From: an uncultured Hyphomicrobiales bacterium | Lineage (GTDB): Bacteria > Pseudomonadota > Alphaproteobacteria > Rhizobiales > Beijerinckiaceae | Direction of reading: 5' to 3' | Assembly: GCA_903877935.1 (NCBI GenBank) | Contig: CAIRGA010000062.1 | Location: forward strand, 1-36,662 | DNA: 36,662 nt | Shown here: piece by piece, positions 1 to 7,427 of the stretch | Layout: the number at the start of each line of letters is the position of its first letter | How positions within the stretch are numbered: position 1 is the first letter of the stretch | Translations under genes and position numbers: made by a program | The notes under the pieces: model-generated | The model's input: the letters and a program-made list of their open reading frames with translations, nothing else | Databases searched by the model: none | What the model was told of the DNA's origin: nothing

Positions 1-64
1 CGCCACAGGCGGCGTATAGAAGGATGAGTGTCGTCGCCCTCATTCAAGCCAGTAGGAGCGCCCC

Positions 65-1216
65 TTGGCCCTGCATTTCACGCCTGACGAATTCGCCTCG
101 CGAAAGCGCCGCCTGCTCACCGCGATGGCCGAAGCCCGGCTCGACGGCTTGCTGCTGTTTGCACAGGAGAGCGACTTCTGGCTAACGGGCTATGACACGT
201 TCGGCTTTTGCTTCTTCCAATGCCTCTATATCGGGGCTGACGGAACAATGGCCTTGCTCACCCGCTCCGCCGACTTACGCCAAGCGCAGCACACCTCCAT
301 CCTGAAAGACATCCGCATTTGGAAAGACGGCAAAGACGCCAATCCCTCCGTCGATCTAGTGGCGATGGTCAAAGATTTAGGCGGAACAGGCAAGCGCCTT
401 GGCGTAGAATACGACGCCTATGGGCTAAGCCACTTCCAAGGCAAACGTCTCGAAGCCGCTTTTGAGGGCCACGGCACTCTTATTGACGCATCCGATATTG
501 TAACAAGGCTTCGCGCCATAAAATCCGCCGACGAAATCGCCTATGTCCGGGAGGCGGCACGCCTATCCGATCTGGCCGATCAAGCCGGTATTGCAGCCAT
601 CCATGCCGGAGCCGATGAAGGTGAAATCTTAGCCGCTCAACACAACGCCATTTTTGCGAATGGTGGCGATTATCCGGCCAATGAATTCATTATCGGCTCG
701 GGGCGCGACGCGCTTTTATGCCGCTACAAGGCAGGACGTCGGGCGCTCGACGCGAATGATCAGATCACCCTCGAATTCGCCGGCACCTTCCGTCATTACC
801 ACGCAGCCTTGATGCGCACGGTCGTCGTCGGCCAACCCCGCCCGCTGCACCTCTCTTATCATGCTGCTGCTAAAGAAGCGCTTTTGGCCTGCGAAGCGGC
901 GCTTAAGCCTGGCGCGACCGCTGGTGAAGTGTTCGCAGCCCACACCACAATCTTCGATGCCCATGGCCTGAATGAGCATCGGCTCAATGCCTGCGGCTAT
1001 TCTTTGGGCGCCAAATTCACCCCCAGCTGGATGGATTGGCCGATGTTCTATGAGAACAATGATTGGGTCATCGAGCCGGGTATGGTGATGTTCGCCCATA
1101 TGATTCTCATGGACTCAGCCAGTGAAACGGCGATGTGCTTGGGGCGGACCTATTTGGTCGGCGAAACCGGCGCCGAAGCGCTGAACGGCCACGATCTTGG
1201 ACTTATGCAACGGTAG
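65..1216 (+). CDS. M24-family creatinase/ectoine-hydrolase-like protein
   Basis: A 383-residue protein of the creatinase / aminopeptidase P fold. It has an N-terminal creatinase-type domain (about residues 8-150) and a C-terminal pita-bread domain (about 160-380). The segment around residues 235-260 (LEFAG...HYHAALMRTVVVG) is where M24 peptidases carry their first two metal-binding aspartates. Here those positions look replaced, and the motif resembles creatinase (ALERT). The CGYSLG and EPGMVMFAH motifs also fit the creatinase/DoeA group better than metallopeptidases. A non-peptidase hydrolase acting on a small C-N compound is therefore inferred; the substrate is unknown. The TTG start is chosen because AGGAG lies at 54-58, six bases upstream. 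Only 64 bases precede it in the window, so its upstream neighbours cannot be seen. It reads alone, ahead of prs. Confidence 0.8.
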   Translation: MALHFTPDEFASRKRRLLTAMAEARLDGLLLFAQESDFWLTGYDTFGFCFFQCLYIGADGTMALLTRSADLRQAQHTSILKDIRIWKDGKDANPSVDLVAMVKDLGGTGKRLGVEYDAYGLSHFQGKRLEAAFEGHGTLIDASDIVTRLRAIKSADEIAYVREAARLSDLADQAGIAAIHAGADEGEILAAQHNAIFANGGDYPANEFIIGSGRDALLCRYKAGRRALDANDQITLEFAGTFRHYHAALMRTVVVGQPRPLHLSYHAAAKEALLACEAALKPGATAGEVFAAHTTIFDAHGLNEHRLNACGYSLGAKFTPSWMDWPMFYENNDWVIEPGMVMFAHMILMDSASETAMCLGRTYLVGETGAEALNGHDLGLMQR

Positions 1217-1361
1217 ATTCGTCTATTCGCTCAAGTTTTATGTGGTTTGCCATATGGCGATATTGTGACACGGCGTCTGGCCTGATATGAGCCGGATCGC
1301 CAGCAATGATTGTTCGGCTTCGTTACCGTCGCAGCCTATTTATGAGTAAGGAAATAGCCCG

Positions 1362-2306
1362 ATGAAAGCTGACATCAAGCTCGTCGCGGGGAACTCAAAC
1401 CGCGCGCTCGCCGAGGCCATCGGAGCCTATTTGTCCCTTCCGCTCGCCAAGGCCCAGGTTCGGCGTTTCGCGGATATGGAAATTTTCGTTGAAATTCAGG
1501 AAAATGTCCGCGGACAGGACGTGTTCATTATTCAATCGACGTCCTTTCCGACCAACGACCATCTGATGGAGTTGCTGATCATCACCGATGCGTTGCGCCG
1601 CGCCTCGGCCAAACGCATTACCGCCGTCATCCCCTATTTCGGCTATGCCCGGCAGGATCGCAAAGCAGGCCCCCGCACCCCGATTTCGGCCAAGTTGGTT
1701 GCCAATCTCATCACCCAATCGGGTGTCGACCGCATTTTGACGGTCGATTTGCACGCTGGCCAGATCCAGGGCTTTTTCGATATCCCAACCGATAACCTCT
1801 TTGCTGCACCCCTTATGGCGCGCGACATCAAAGAAAATCTCGATACGTCGAATGCGATGATTGTATCGCCCGATGTCGGCGGCGTGGTCCGTGCCCGCGC
1901 CCTTGCTAAACGCATCGACGCCCCGCTCGCGATTGTCGACAAACGCCGCGAACGTGCAGGCGAATCGGAAGTGATGAACATCATCGGCGACGTATCGGGC
2001 CGTTCGTGCATTCTGGTTGACGATATCGTCGATTCCGGCGGCACACTATGCAACGCCGCCGATGCACTCTTGGCCAATGGCGCGAAAGAAGTTTTCGCCT
2101 ACATTACCCATGGCGTGCTCTCCGGTGGCGCAGTAGCCCGTATCGCTTCGTCTAAACTGAAAGAACTCGTTCTGACCGATTCTATCCAGCCGACAGAAGC
2201 GGTGAAGGTCGCCAAAAACATTCGGGTTATTTCTGTCGCCACCCTGATGGGCGAGGCGATTGGCCGCACGGCGACGGAATCGAGTGTTTCTAGCCTTTTT
2301 GATTAA
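1362..2306 (+). CDS. prs: Ribose-phosphate pyrophosphokinase (PRPP synthase)
   Basis: A cytosolic enzyme that transfers pyrophosphate from ATP to ribose 5-phosphate, making PRPP for purine, pyrimidine, histidine, tryptophan and NAD synthesis. At 314 residues it matches the class I family. Visible signatures are the flexible ATP loop YARQDRK (95-101), the conserved [12 protein letters not shown] (128-139), and the PRPP-binding loop DDIVDSGGT (220-228). The ATG start has AAGGAA about ten bases upstream. A 145-base gap separates it from the M24 gene, so it probably has its own promoter. The next gene starts 53 bases downstream and may be co-transcribed. Nothing in the sequence is unusual. Confidence 0.97.
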   Translation: MKADIKLVAGNSNRALAEAIGAYLSLPLAKAQVRRFADMEIFVEIQENVRGQDVFIIQSTSFPTNDHLMELLIITDALRRASAKRITAVIPYFGYARQDRKAGPRTPISAKLVANLITQSGVDRILTVDLHAGQIQGFFDIPTDNLFAAPLMARDIKENLDTSNAMIVSPDVGGVVRARALAKRIDAPLAIVDKRRERAGESEVMNIIGDVSGRSCILVDDIVDSGGTLCNAADALLANGAKEVFAYITHGVLSGGAVARIASSKLKELVLTDSIQPTEAVKVAKNIRVISVATLMGEAIGRTATESSVSSLFD

Positions 2307-2359
2307 AAATACGAGCGCCGACGCTTTCCGAACGGCGAGACGCTCTCTATGTTGGAGGG

Positions 2360-2932
2360 ATGAACAAGGTTGCCCCTCCGCCGCTCGAGAATTTGACCGC
2401 AACGGCCAAACGCGCCGGCGAAAAAGGACCACCGCCCGTCCATCTTTGGCATCCCGATTATTGCGGCGAAATCGACATGCGCATCGCATCCGATGGGACT
2501 TGGTTTTATATGGGAACGCCAATCGGCCGCCCTGCCCTCGTCAAACTCTTCGCATCGATCTTAAGAAAAGATCCCGAACGGTTTGTTTTGGTAACGCCGG
2601 TCGAAATGGTCGGAATAATCGTTGATGATGCACCGTTTCTCGCAGTCGCGATGGAAAAGCACGCTGATGAACTTATTTTCCGAACCAATGTCGATGACGT
2701 TGTAAAAATGGGCGTTGATAACCCCATGCGCTTTGAGGAAGATCCAAAGGGCGGGCTCGTTCCCTACCTTAGAGTGCGCGGTGATTTATGGGCCAAACTC
2801 ACACGGCCGATCTTTTATGACCTGGTCGCATTGGGTGAAGAGCGGGAGATCGACGGGACCAAGATGTTTGGAATTGGTTCCAAGGACGCCTTCTTTCCGA
2901 TGATCGAAGCCGCTCGGCTAGCCAATTTCTGA
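2360..2932 (+). CDS. DUF1285 family protein
   Basis: A 190-residue protein recognised as DUF1285 by the opening PPPVHLWHPDYCGEIDMRI (about 20-38) and WFYMGTPIGRPALVKLF (about 43-60). It then continues into a compact beta-rich domain with VLVTPVE and DDAPFLAV. There is no signal peptide or membrane segment, so it is probably cytosolic; the biochemical function of the family is not established. The ATG at 2360 follows GGAGG (2354-2358) by only one base, an unusually short spacing, so the true start is slightly uncertain. Its TGA overlaps the Nudix ATG by one base (TGATG). In many alphaproteobacteria this family sits beside the same Nudix and CCA genes, so the unit is probably one operon. Confidence 0.9.
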   Translation: MNKVAPPPLENLTATAKRAGEKGPPPVHLWHPDYCGEIDMRIASDGTWFYMGTPIGRPALVKLFASILRKDPERFVLVTPVEMVGIIVDDAPFLAVAMEKHADELIFRTNVDDVVKMGVDNPMRFEEDPKGGLVPYLRVRGDLWAKLTRPIFYDLVALGEEREIDGTKMFGIGSKDAFFPMIEAARLANF

Positions 2933-3594
2933 TGAATTCAACTTCTGCTCCGCACCCGATAACCTATGCCGATTTTAGAGCGAGAGCCGCAACGCGCCTT
3001 CTATCCCAACCCTTGCCTGACACCTTCGATCCCGAAGTCCTTCCTTCAAAGGGTGATCATCGCTTGGCTGAGATGTTAGCGCCAGACGACGGCACCCTTC
3101 ATCGTCCGGCAGCCGTACTTATCCCGATTATTGCTCGCCCTGAGGGTGCCACCATTCTTTTGACCCAACGTGCAGCCCACCTCAAAGACCATGCAGGTCA
3201 GATCGCGTTCCCGGGTGGCAAAATGGACGCCCAAGAAACCGACCCTGCCCAGACAGCCATCCGCGAGGCAAAAGAAGAAATAGGGCTTAACCCGAGCTTT
3301 ATTGAACCGATAGGCTATCTTGAACCCTATTTGTCATCGACCGGCTTCAGGATCGTGCCCGTTGTGGCGACCATCGATCCTGCCCATCATCTTTTAATTG
3401 ACCCCAACGAAGTTGAGAGCACCTTCGAAGTACCACTTAACTTTTTGATGAACCCTGTACATCATGAAACCCATAGCCGAGAATGGCGGGGGGCATTGCG
3501 CCGTTACTATGCAATGCCTTACAATGATTATTATATTTGGGGTGTAACGGCCGGAATTATTCGCAACCTCTATGAGAAAGTTTATGGCGAATGA
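2932..3594 (+). CDS. Nudix hydrolase, CoA pyrophosphatase type
   Basis: A 220-residue Nudix hydrolase. The Nudix box spans residues 95-119 (GGKMDAQE...REAKEEIGL), giving the metal-binding REAKEEIG helix. Directly before it is the NuCoA signature, with LLTQRAAHLKDH and GQIAFPGG (76-96). That signature marks enzymes that split coenzyme A or acyl-CoA into 3',5'-ADP and acyl-phosphopantetheine. It is therefore called a CoA pyrophosphatase by family knowledge, with substrate not proven here. The start overlaps the preceding stop, and its own stop overlaps the next ATG (ATGA), indicating translational coupling. Confidence 0.93.
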   Translation: MNSTSAPHPITYADFRARAATRLLSQPLPDTFDPEVLPSKGDHRLAEMLAPDDGTLHRPAAVLIPIIARPEGATILLTQRAAHLKDHAGQIAFPGGKMDAQETDPAQTAIREAKEEIGLNPSFIEPIGYLEPYLSSTGFRIVPVVATIDPAHHLLIDPNEVESTFEVPLNFLMNPVHHETHSREWRGALRRYYAMPYNDYYIWGVTAGIIRNLYEKVYGE

Positions 3595-3848
3595 TACGCG
3601 TCACATTTGAAACGCTTCTGCTCTTCATCATACCGTTTGTTGTTTATTCAATATGGCTGAAAATCGGTCAAAAATCGACGCTTGACCCAGAAAATTGGAG
3701 CCGCCCTCTCCTCGGATTAGTGAGCGCTGGCTTTATTTTGATTGCACTCTTTTTTGTCGCGACAGGCCTATTTTCGGAGCGTCATTTGGGTGCCTATGTG
3801 CCTGCTCATGTAGAAAATGGTCAATTGGTTCCGGGCATTTTTAAATGA
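3591..3848 (+). CDS. DUF6111-like small membrane protein
   Basis: An 85-residue protein with two predicted membrane helices, about residues 5-24 (LLLFIIPFVVYSIW) and 40-62 (LLGLVSAGFILIALFFVATG), joined by a short polar loop with KIGQKSTLDPENW. It sits between the Nudix and CCA genes with ATGA overlaps on both sides, so it is translated as part of the same mRNA. The position and topology match the DUF6111 family known from alphaproteobacteria. Its function is unknown, and no catalytic motif is visible. Confidence 0.8.
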   Translation: MIRVTFETLLLFIIPFVVYSIWLKIGQKSTLDPENWSRPLLGLVSAGFILIALFFVATGLFSERHLGAYVPAHVENGQLVPGIFK

Positions 3849-5074
3849 GCATTATTAATCGCCGCATCACAATGACTGGGCCCTTGGCGGATCAAGGACT
3901 TCATCGCCTTTTAGCTGTTCTATCAAGCGAAGGGGATCAGGCTTTGATCGTCGGTGGTGCTGTTCGAAATTCGCTGATGGGCTACCCGATTGGCGATGTC
4001 GATATTGCAACGACGGTGCGGCCTGAAAAAGTGATCGCGCGCGCCGGGTTAGCGGGCATGCGTGCGATACCCACTGGCTTTGCCCACGGAACCGTCACCG
4101 TCGTAGCTGATGCGCAATCTTATGAGGTGACAACGCTTCGTGAGGACATCGAAACCGATGGACGCCATGCAACCGTCATTTTTGGCAATGATTTTAAGAA
4201 AGACGCCGCTCGTCGCGATTTCACGATGAATGCACTTTATGCCGATAATTCCGGCTTTATCCACGACTATGTCGGCGGCCTCGAGGATATTCTCTATCGT
4301 CGGGTTAAATTTATTGGCGATGCAAAAACACGAATCCAAGAAGATTACCTGCGCATTCTCAGGTTTTTTCGTTTCTCTGCAGACTACTCGGAAGGCAAGC
4401 TTGATCCTGACGGTTTAGCGGCAATTATCGAAGAAAAACAAGGCTTGGAAACGCTTTCGGCCGAACGTTTGAAAAATGAATTACTCAAACTATTGCTCGC
4501 AAGAAAGACCGTGCCGGTCTTAACAAGCATGACCCATATCGGTATTTTCGACATCATCCTGCAATTGCCGACGAATGTTGACGCTGTAGCCGGACTATTG
4601 CAACGCGACCCTGGGGCAGACGCTCTTTTACGCCTCGCGGCATTTTGCATCCATAAGCCGGATGATACGCTGACCCTGAAAAGTCTTCTCAAACTGTCAA
4701 ACGCAGAAACGGATCGGCTGACCAATATTGGCACCGCCCTGATGCGGTTATCGGCTATTCCCCGGCCGATTAACCCAAGTAGTATTCGGAAAATGGCGTT
4801 CCGGTTGGGCCGCCGCACCTTGACCGAGGCGCTTGTTATCGACGCCGCACGGCGGAATTATAAGACCGACCCCCTCCTGCTTTCGGCGGCAGGCAGCGCC
4901 CCAACGCTGTCGCCTTTTACCGGAAACATGCTTCTCAAGCGCGGCGTCCCGCAAGGCCGTAAAATTGGCGAAATGATCCAAAGGGCCGAGGAATCGTGGA
5001 TGGCAGCCGATTTTCCAAGCGATGCGGACCAATTGAATTCCTTTTTGAACGAGGCGATCAAAAACCTGTCATGA
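3845..5074 (+). CDS. cca: CCA tRNA nucleotidyltransferase
   Basis: A 409-residue class II tRNA nucleotidyltransferase / poly(A) polymerase-family enzyme, which adds or repairs the 3'-CCA end of tRNAs without a template. The nucleotidyl-transfer motif GGAVR (37-41) followed by the DVD metal dyad (51-53) is intact. So are RRDFTMNAL (123-131) and the neck segment YLRILRFFRFSA. The C-terminal half is the helical body/tail. The ATG overlaps the stop of the preceding small membrane gene (ATGA). This gene ends the overlapping DUF1285-Nudix-DUF6111 run, and a weak stem-loop follows. Confidence 0.96.
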   Translation: MSIINRRITMTGPLADQGLHRLLAVLSSEGDQALIVGGAVRNSLMGYPIGDVDIATTVRPEKVIARAGLAGMRAIPTGFAHGTVTVVADAQSYEVTTLREDIETDGRHATVIFGNDFKKDAARRDFTMNALYADNSGFIHDYVGGLEDILYRRVKFIGDAKTRIQEDYLRILRFFRFSADYSEGKLDPDGLAAIIEEKQGLETLSAERLKNELLKLLLARKTVPVLTSMTHIGIFDIILQLPTNVDAVAGLLQRDPGADALLRLAAFCIHKPDDTLTLKSLLKLSNAETDRLTNIGTALMRLSAIPRPINPSSIRKMAFRLGRRTLTEALVIDAARRNYKTDPLLLSAAGSAPTLSPFTGNMLLKRGVPQGRKIGEMIQRAEESWMAADFPSDADQLNSFLNEAIKNLS

Positions 5075-5079
5075 TGCGC

Positions 5080-5103
5080 AGGTTATTTAGGGCTTAACCT
5101 TTT
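5080..5103 (+). terminator. Possible weak terminator after cca
   Basis: A 6-bp stem, AGGTTA (5080-5085) pairing with TAACCT (5095-5100), encloses a 9-base loop and is followed by TTT then C residues. It starts five bases after the cca stop. The stem is AT-rich and the T-run short, so termination here is only plausible. Confidence 0.35.
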
Positions 5104-5148
5104 CCCCCATGGTGCGTTAGACTGTGACCTGAGAAGGAAAGGTAACCC

Positions 5149-5421
5149 GTGAATTCATCCTCGAAAAGCCCATCGGGACTGGCGCAGCGAATGTCGGACC
5201 GCCGTCGTTCTGGCGGCCCCGTGCATTCGAGTTTTCGCCAAGATACGGGACAATGGAGCCGCGAAACCTTTCTGATGCCGCGCGTCGATGCGCGTGAAAA
5301 GGCTCGCTCGCTTTTCGCCCGCTTCCCAAAAGCGGCCTATATGACCGAAATCGAATGGTGGCGCGAGTGTGATGATGGCCAAATCGAGTTCACGATCCGT
5401 CGTCTGCGCAGTTCGGACTGA
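5149..5421 (+). CDS. Small conserved-looking hypothetical protein
   Basis: A 90-residue, basic N-terminal protein with no signal peptide or membrane helix. The N-terminal half is rich in Ser/Arg (LAQRMSDRRRSGGPVHSSFR). The C-terminal half is structured-looking, with LMPRVDAREKARSLFARFPKAAYMTEIEWW and a closing EFTIRRL strand. The GTG start is supported by GAGAAGGAAAGG about eight bases upstream. It lies between cca and the MoxR gene with its own short leader. I recall similar small proteins near this locus in rhizobial genomes but cannot name a family. An open frame exists on the opposite strand (5155-5430), but the ribosome-binding site and protein-like composition favour the + strand. Confidence 0.68.
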   Translation: MNSSSKSPSGLAQRMSDRRRSGGPVHSSFRQDTGQWSRETFLMPRVDAREKARSLFARFPKAAYMTEIEWWRECDDGQIEFTIRRLRSSD

Positions 5422-5493
5422 ACAAGCCAATCACGCGACCTTGCTTTCACTTTAAAAAAACGCGACCCTAAGCCGAGATATTTTCGGCCAACG

Positions 5494-6522
5494 ATGATCC
5501 TGAAAGCCACAGTGATGAATGATCAAGCACCAACGAATGCCACGAACGAAGGCGAGCTCATCGCATTTGCGGAAAATGTCGCACAACACCTCACAACCGC
5601 GCGCGAAGCGATTGGTATGGTCGTGTTCGGACAACACGAAGCCATCGAAAATTCGCTGATAACCGTTTTATCCGGTGGTCATGCCTTACTCGTAGGCGTT
5701 CCCGGCTTGGCCAAAACGCGGCTTGTCGAGACCCTTGGTATCGTCCTTGGCCTTGATAGCCGCCGCATCCAGTTTACACCCGACCTGATGCCCTCCGACA
5801 TTATTGGTTCGGAAGTCTTGGACGCGTCATCAACGGGCCAGCGCCAGTTTCGTTTTATCAAGGGGCCAATTTTCACGAGCCTTCTGATGGCGGATGAAAT
5901 TAACCGCGCAAGCCCGCGCACTCAATCCGCTCTCCTTCAAGCGATGCAGGAATATCACGTAACGGTCGCAGGCGATCGCTATGATCTGCCGCGTCCCTTT
6001 CATGTTCTTGCGACCGAAAATCCGATCGAGCAAGAAGGCACCTATCCGCTCCCCGAGGCACAGCTTGATCGCTTTCTCATGCAGGTCGATATGACCTATC
6101 CGGATGAAGCAACCGAACGTCGCATTCTCGTCGAGACGACCGCCAGCGACGAGGCCCATGCGAAACCCGTACTCTCGGCCAAAGAGCTTATATCGGCGCA
6201 ACACTTGGTACGCAGAATGCCGATTGGCGATTCAGTCGTTGACGCCATCGTGAAACTCACAAGAGCCGCGCGTCCCGGGGGCGATGCGCAAGAAATTGCA
6301 CACCACCTCGCATGGGGTGCAGGACCGCGCGCCGGCCAAGCGCTAATGTTAGCGGTTCGCGCACGAGCACTCATCCAAGGACGGTTCGCACCGTCCATTG
6401 ACGATGTTGCCGCTTTGGCAGCACCGGTTCTCAAACATCGCCTAGCGCTTAACTTTAAAGCGCGTGCGGAAGGTATAACGATTGATGGGCTGATATCGCA
6501 GCTCCTTGCAATCGCCTTGTAA
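5494..6522 (+). CDS. MoxR-family AAA+ ATPase
   Basis: A 342-residue MoxR-type AAA+ ATPase. The Walker A motif is GVPGLAKT (68-75), Walker B is LLMADEINR (130-138), and sensor 1 is ATENP (173-177). FTPDLMPSDIIGSE (94-107) is typical of the MoxR group. These ATPases act as chaperones or metal-insertion helpers together with VWA-domain partners. The next three genes encode exactly such partners, so a MoxR-VWA membrane-associated assembly is inferred. Two starts are possible, ATG 5494 or ATG 5515; the second has a weak GAAAG seven bases upstream and gives MNDQAP. The gap to the DUF58 gene is only 14 bases. Confidence 0.93.
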   Translation: MILKATVMNDQAPTNATNEGELIAFAENVAQHLTTAREAIGMVVFGQHEAIENSLITVLSGGHALLVGVPGLAKTRLVETLGIVLGLDSRRIQFTPDLMPSDIIGSEVLDASSTGQRQFRFIKGPIFTSLLMADEINRASPRTQSALLQAMQEYHVTVAGDRYDLPRPFHVLATENPIEQEGTYPLPEAQLDRFLMQVDMTYPDEATERRILVETTASDEAHAKPVLSAKELISAQHLVRRMPIGDSVVDAIVKLTRAARPGGDAQEIAHHLAWGAGPRAGQALMLAVRARALIQGRFAPSIDDVAALAAPVLKHRLALNFKARAEGITIDGLISQLLAIAL

Positions 6523-6536
6523 CGGAACTCGATATT

Positions 6537-7427
6537 TTGGTTCAGGTCACACTTACATCGTCCGATCCATTACGCGTTCGTGCTGCCGCTGGTACCTTGG
6601 CAGCGCGGTTACCGCTGATTGTCATGGAGGCGCGTCGTGTATCTTCCGTTATGGCGCAAGGACTACATGGGAGAGGCCGCGCAGGATCTGGCGAGGCCTT
6701 TTGGCAATATCGCAATTTTATGAGCGGGGAATCGACAAGCCGAATTGATTGGCGTCGATCCGCACGCCAAGAATCGACTTATTTTGTTCGCGAGCGTGAA
6801 TGGGAATCACCTCATTCGTTTTATCTTTGGATTGATCGCTCGGCGTCTATGCAATTTTGTTCTCATCTTGCATCAATTTCAAAAGGCGACCGCGCACTGA
6901 TCATAGGCCTCGCACTCGCTGATCTGTTGGTTCGATCCGGCGAGAGCGTCGCATTGATGGGACTTATCAGGCCCACATCCTCGCGCCATATCATCGATCT
7001 TTTTGCCGAAGCCCTAATCGCCCAACCCGTCGATCGGCAAGATGCCATCCCCGATCAATCTCTACCTTCCCGAAGCGAAGCGATCTTGATCGGCGATGTA
7101 TTGGCACCAATCGATACAATTTCCAATCATCTGGCAATTCTATCGTCATTAGGTGCAAAAGGGCATATCTTGCAACTGCGCGATCCCGCAGAGATTTCGT
7201 TTCCGTTCAGCGGCGAAACAGAGCTGACTGCCATTGAAAGTAACGCAAGTCTCGATATTGGTGACGCAAAAGCCTTCCGTCCCCACTATTTAGCTACCAT
7301 GCGCCAACATAGTGAGCGCCTTGCACAGATAGCAGCAAAAATAGGATGGCACATTGACGAACATATTACCGACGCACCTGCATCGGACGCGGTACGAAAT
7401 CTCTTGATGCGGATGATTGCGTCATGA
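6537..7427 (+). CDS. DUF58 domain protein (VWA-like MoxR partner)
   Basis: A 296-residue DUF58 protein. The family hallmark lies at residues 45-77, with GRGRAGSGEAFWQYR, FMSGE and SRIDWRRSAR. It is followed by FYLWIDRSASM (95-105), whose DxSxS is the MIDAS start of a VWA-like domain. DUF58 proteins work with the adjacent MoxR ATPase in an unknown assembly or chaperone role. There is no clear membrane segment. The TTG start at 6537 has GGAA about ten bases upstream; no better start is visible. Its stop overlaps the next ATG (ATGA), so expression of the two is coupled. Confidence 0.9.
   Translation: MVQVTLTSSDPLRVRAAAGTLAARLPLIVMEARRVSSVMAQGLHGRGRAGSGEAFWQYRNFMSGESTSRIDWRRSARQESTYFVREREWESPHSFYLWIDRSASMQFCSHLASISKGDRALIIGLALADLLVRSGESVALMGLIRPTSSRHIIDLFAEALIAQPVDRQDAIPDQSLPSRSEAILIGDVLAPIDTISNHLAILSSLGAKGHILQLRDPAEISFPFSGETELTAIESNASLDIGDAKAFRPHYLATMRQHSERLAQIAAKIGWHIDEHITDAPASDAVRNLLMRMIAS

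Noticed and set aside
5155-5430. Open frame on the - strand opposite the small protein at 5149
   Set aside because: The + strand frame has a good ribosome-binding site and a protein-like sequence; the - frame looks like its antisense shadow.
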